Below are positions 62,201-64,000 of a stretch of DNA of 64,000 nucleotides, piece by piece. Source of the DNA: Letharia columbiana. Lineage: Eukaryota > Ascomycota > Lecanoromycetes > Lecanorales > Parmeliaceae. Location: assembly GCF_014066305.1 (NCBI RefSeq), contig NW_023501063.1, forward strand, positions 620,928-684,927. The letters are read 5' to 3'. The notes under the pieces were generated by a model, which was not told the origin of the DNA, made no database searches, and saw only the letters and a list, made by a program, of their open reading frames with translations. Numbering within the stretch: position 1 is the first letter of the stretch; each line of letters starts with the position of its first letter. The translations under genes and the position numbers were made by a program.

Positions 62201-64000
62201 CTAATTAAATATAATCTTCTTTTATTATAAGTTTTATTATAGATTTAACTATTTTAGAGAAGTCTCTAATAAATTATTAATAAAAATTATAAAATTCGAT
62301 AAAGATCTATATCTCTTTAAGATTAATAGATATAGTTTACTTAATAATAATCTAGATTTTAATAGAGTTTATTTATAACCCATCTATAGATATTAATAGA
62401 TCTAGAAATTTAATTTTCTAGATATAAAATTTATATTTAAGAATATTTATCTAAAAGATCGATATTTTTTAATTTCTAGAGAATTTATCTAACGTATTAA
62501 ATATATTTCTTTTTTATCTTATTATAAATAAGTATATTATCGAGATAGATCTAATAGAAGTTATTTAGATACTTAAATAGAATATTATTTATATATTATT
62601 AATATATAATTAAGTCGTTAATTAGATCGAAGAAGAAGAATTTAATATTTATATATTTTAAGAAAGATAATAAAAGTAGTAAAATTCTCGCTATTCGAAT
62701 ATATATACGTAGTTTATTAAACGCGACTATAATATCTAATCGAGTAAGATATTTATATCTCTAGATTCTTATTAAAATCTTATCTATTAATAAAATTAAA
62801 TATTAATTTCTTTTAATAATAGCGTTTAGCTTTCGATAGTTTATATAAAAATATAATTCTTTATTCGACTTTTTCGCGAATAGAATAAGATAAGGCGAAT
62901 AGTATATAGCTTAATATTATAAATCCCTTCTTTAGATATTTATTTAGATACTTCTTTATCTATTTTAATTTATATTCTAATATTAAATAGATTCTACTTT
63001 TTAAAAGTTTTATTTTATTAAAGCTATTATTAAATTTTAATTTATAATTATAAGAATAATATAGAGAAAAGTATATTTATTTTAGTTTTATTAAAAATAT
63101 TTAGATAGTCATAATACTTCATAGATAACTTATATTTTATCTTCTTAGAATTAATCTTATTAATATTATTAATCTAAATAAGAGTAATTAAAACTATAAT
63201 ATCTTTTATATTTCTTTTCTAAGTTATAGAGATAGAGTTTATTAATCGATATATAAGAATCGCGAGATATTTAAATAATGAGAAGATATATATAATATTA
63301 ACGAGTTATTATAGATCTTATTTATTATTAATATAAATAGTTTATTATCTTTTTTACGAGCTAGTTAATAATAAATCGCTATATTAATCTTAGCGATATT
63401 AATAAACTTAGACTTCTTATTATTCTTATTCTTATTTAATAAAAAGATATTTAAATTAATCTTATTATTATAAGATAGATAAGAGAGAGCTTTATTATTT
63501 TAATATAATAAATAAGAGAATAAATAATATAAATAATCGAAGCTTCGAAGTTAATAGAAAAGAAAAGTTCGTTTATTATTAATATTTAATTATTATTATA
63601 ATTATATCGATCGAATAAAAAGAGTATCTTATTTTATAATATATTAAGAACTATCTTATATTTATTTATTTAAGATTTTTTAACTATTATATTATATTTT
63701 AATAATATAATTAATATTAAATATATTTTTTTAGTTATTATAATCTTTTAGTAATTTAAATTATAATAATAAGAGTAATTTTAAATATAAGACTTTATAT
63801 ATTATTAAAATTAAGAACTCATTTATAACTATATAAATATCGATATATTTACTATCTATAAGAGAGTTCTTAAATAAATAAATTCTCTTTTATAAAGAAA
63901 GTATAACTTATATATAAAAGAATAACGTGCCTAAAGCGTTATTAAGAGTATTTATTAAGTATACTTTATAAGTATCTCTTATCGTAACTTTAAAAGAGAC
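59258..64000 (-). mobile_element. Second Ty3/gypsy copy, inverted and cut by the window end
   Basis: A minus-strand 3' LTR lies at 59258-59422, preceded on that strand by the purine tract TAAAGAAGAGAGATAG. From there to 64000 the sequence is the reverse complement of the 3' part of the element at 45573-52579. For example, the GAAGCTTCGAAGTTAATAG segment near 63540 corresponds to CTATTAACTTCGAAGCTTCG near 48270. It keeps more G and C than the first copy. The 5' end lies beyond the window. Confidence 0.85.

Overview
The window looks like nuclear DNA of a filamentous ascomycete (Pezizomycotina). The genes have short introns with GTAAGT-type donors and CTNAC-type branch points. They encode fungal families: a LysM secreted protein, a fungal rhodopsin-domain membrane protein and a spherulin-like cupin. 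Most of the window is extremely AT-rich, gene-free sequence with the mark of repeat-induced point mutation (RIP). CpA and TpG are almost absent, TpA is abundant, and CpG and CpT survive. I cannot name the genus.

Layout. 1-3776 is a mixed island: a CAGG-rich minisatellite, one lightly mutated copy of a dispersed repeat (repeat A), and traces of a minus-strand gene. 3777-26662 is a block of nested, RIP-degraded transposons. It holds a palindromic repeat (repeat B, 3777-4680), a 1.5-kb LTR element (6523-8022, TSD GAGTT), a minus-strand Ty3/gypsy element (8310-19168) and, inserted in the gypsy, a 2.4-kb LTR element (16081-18502, TSD ACTCT) and an intact, unmutated 1,320-bp miniature LTR element (14724-16043, TSD CTTAA). 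Further right, a Mutator-like DNA transposon (about 19927-26142) splits another repeat B copy.

26663-36811 is a gene island of normal composition. It carries a Ser/Thr-rich secreted protein, a small RNase III-like protein that appears to lack catalytic residues, a secreted LysM protein with a Cys-rich tail, a small secreted Cys protein and a rhodopsin-domain membrane protein. It also has one unmutated partial copy of repeat B, which acts as an internal reference for RIP. 36812-42985 is again RIP-degraded, with another repeat B and several head-to-head copies of repeat A that form a hairpin of about 900 bp. 42986-45570 is a small island with a secreted spherulin/germin-like cupin gene broken by a one-base frameshift.

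45571-64000 is RIP-degraded. It holds a near full-length Ty3/gypsy element (about 45573-52579) and a second copy in opposite orientation (59258 to beyond the window end). The 6.7 kb between them holds a 34-bp minisatellite, duplicated blocks of about 710 bp and a suspicious poly-A stretch.

Overall this is a two-speed arrangement: short islands with secreted, possibly host- or environment-facing proteins set inside mutated transposon blankets. The two short LTR elements (6523-8022 and 16081-18502) share LTR type and leader with the 45573-52579 gypsy element, so they are probably non-autonomous derivatives of it. The miniature element at 14724 belongs to a different family and arrived after RIP had acted on its host sequence, or escaped RIP.
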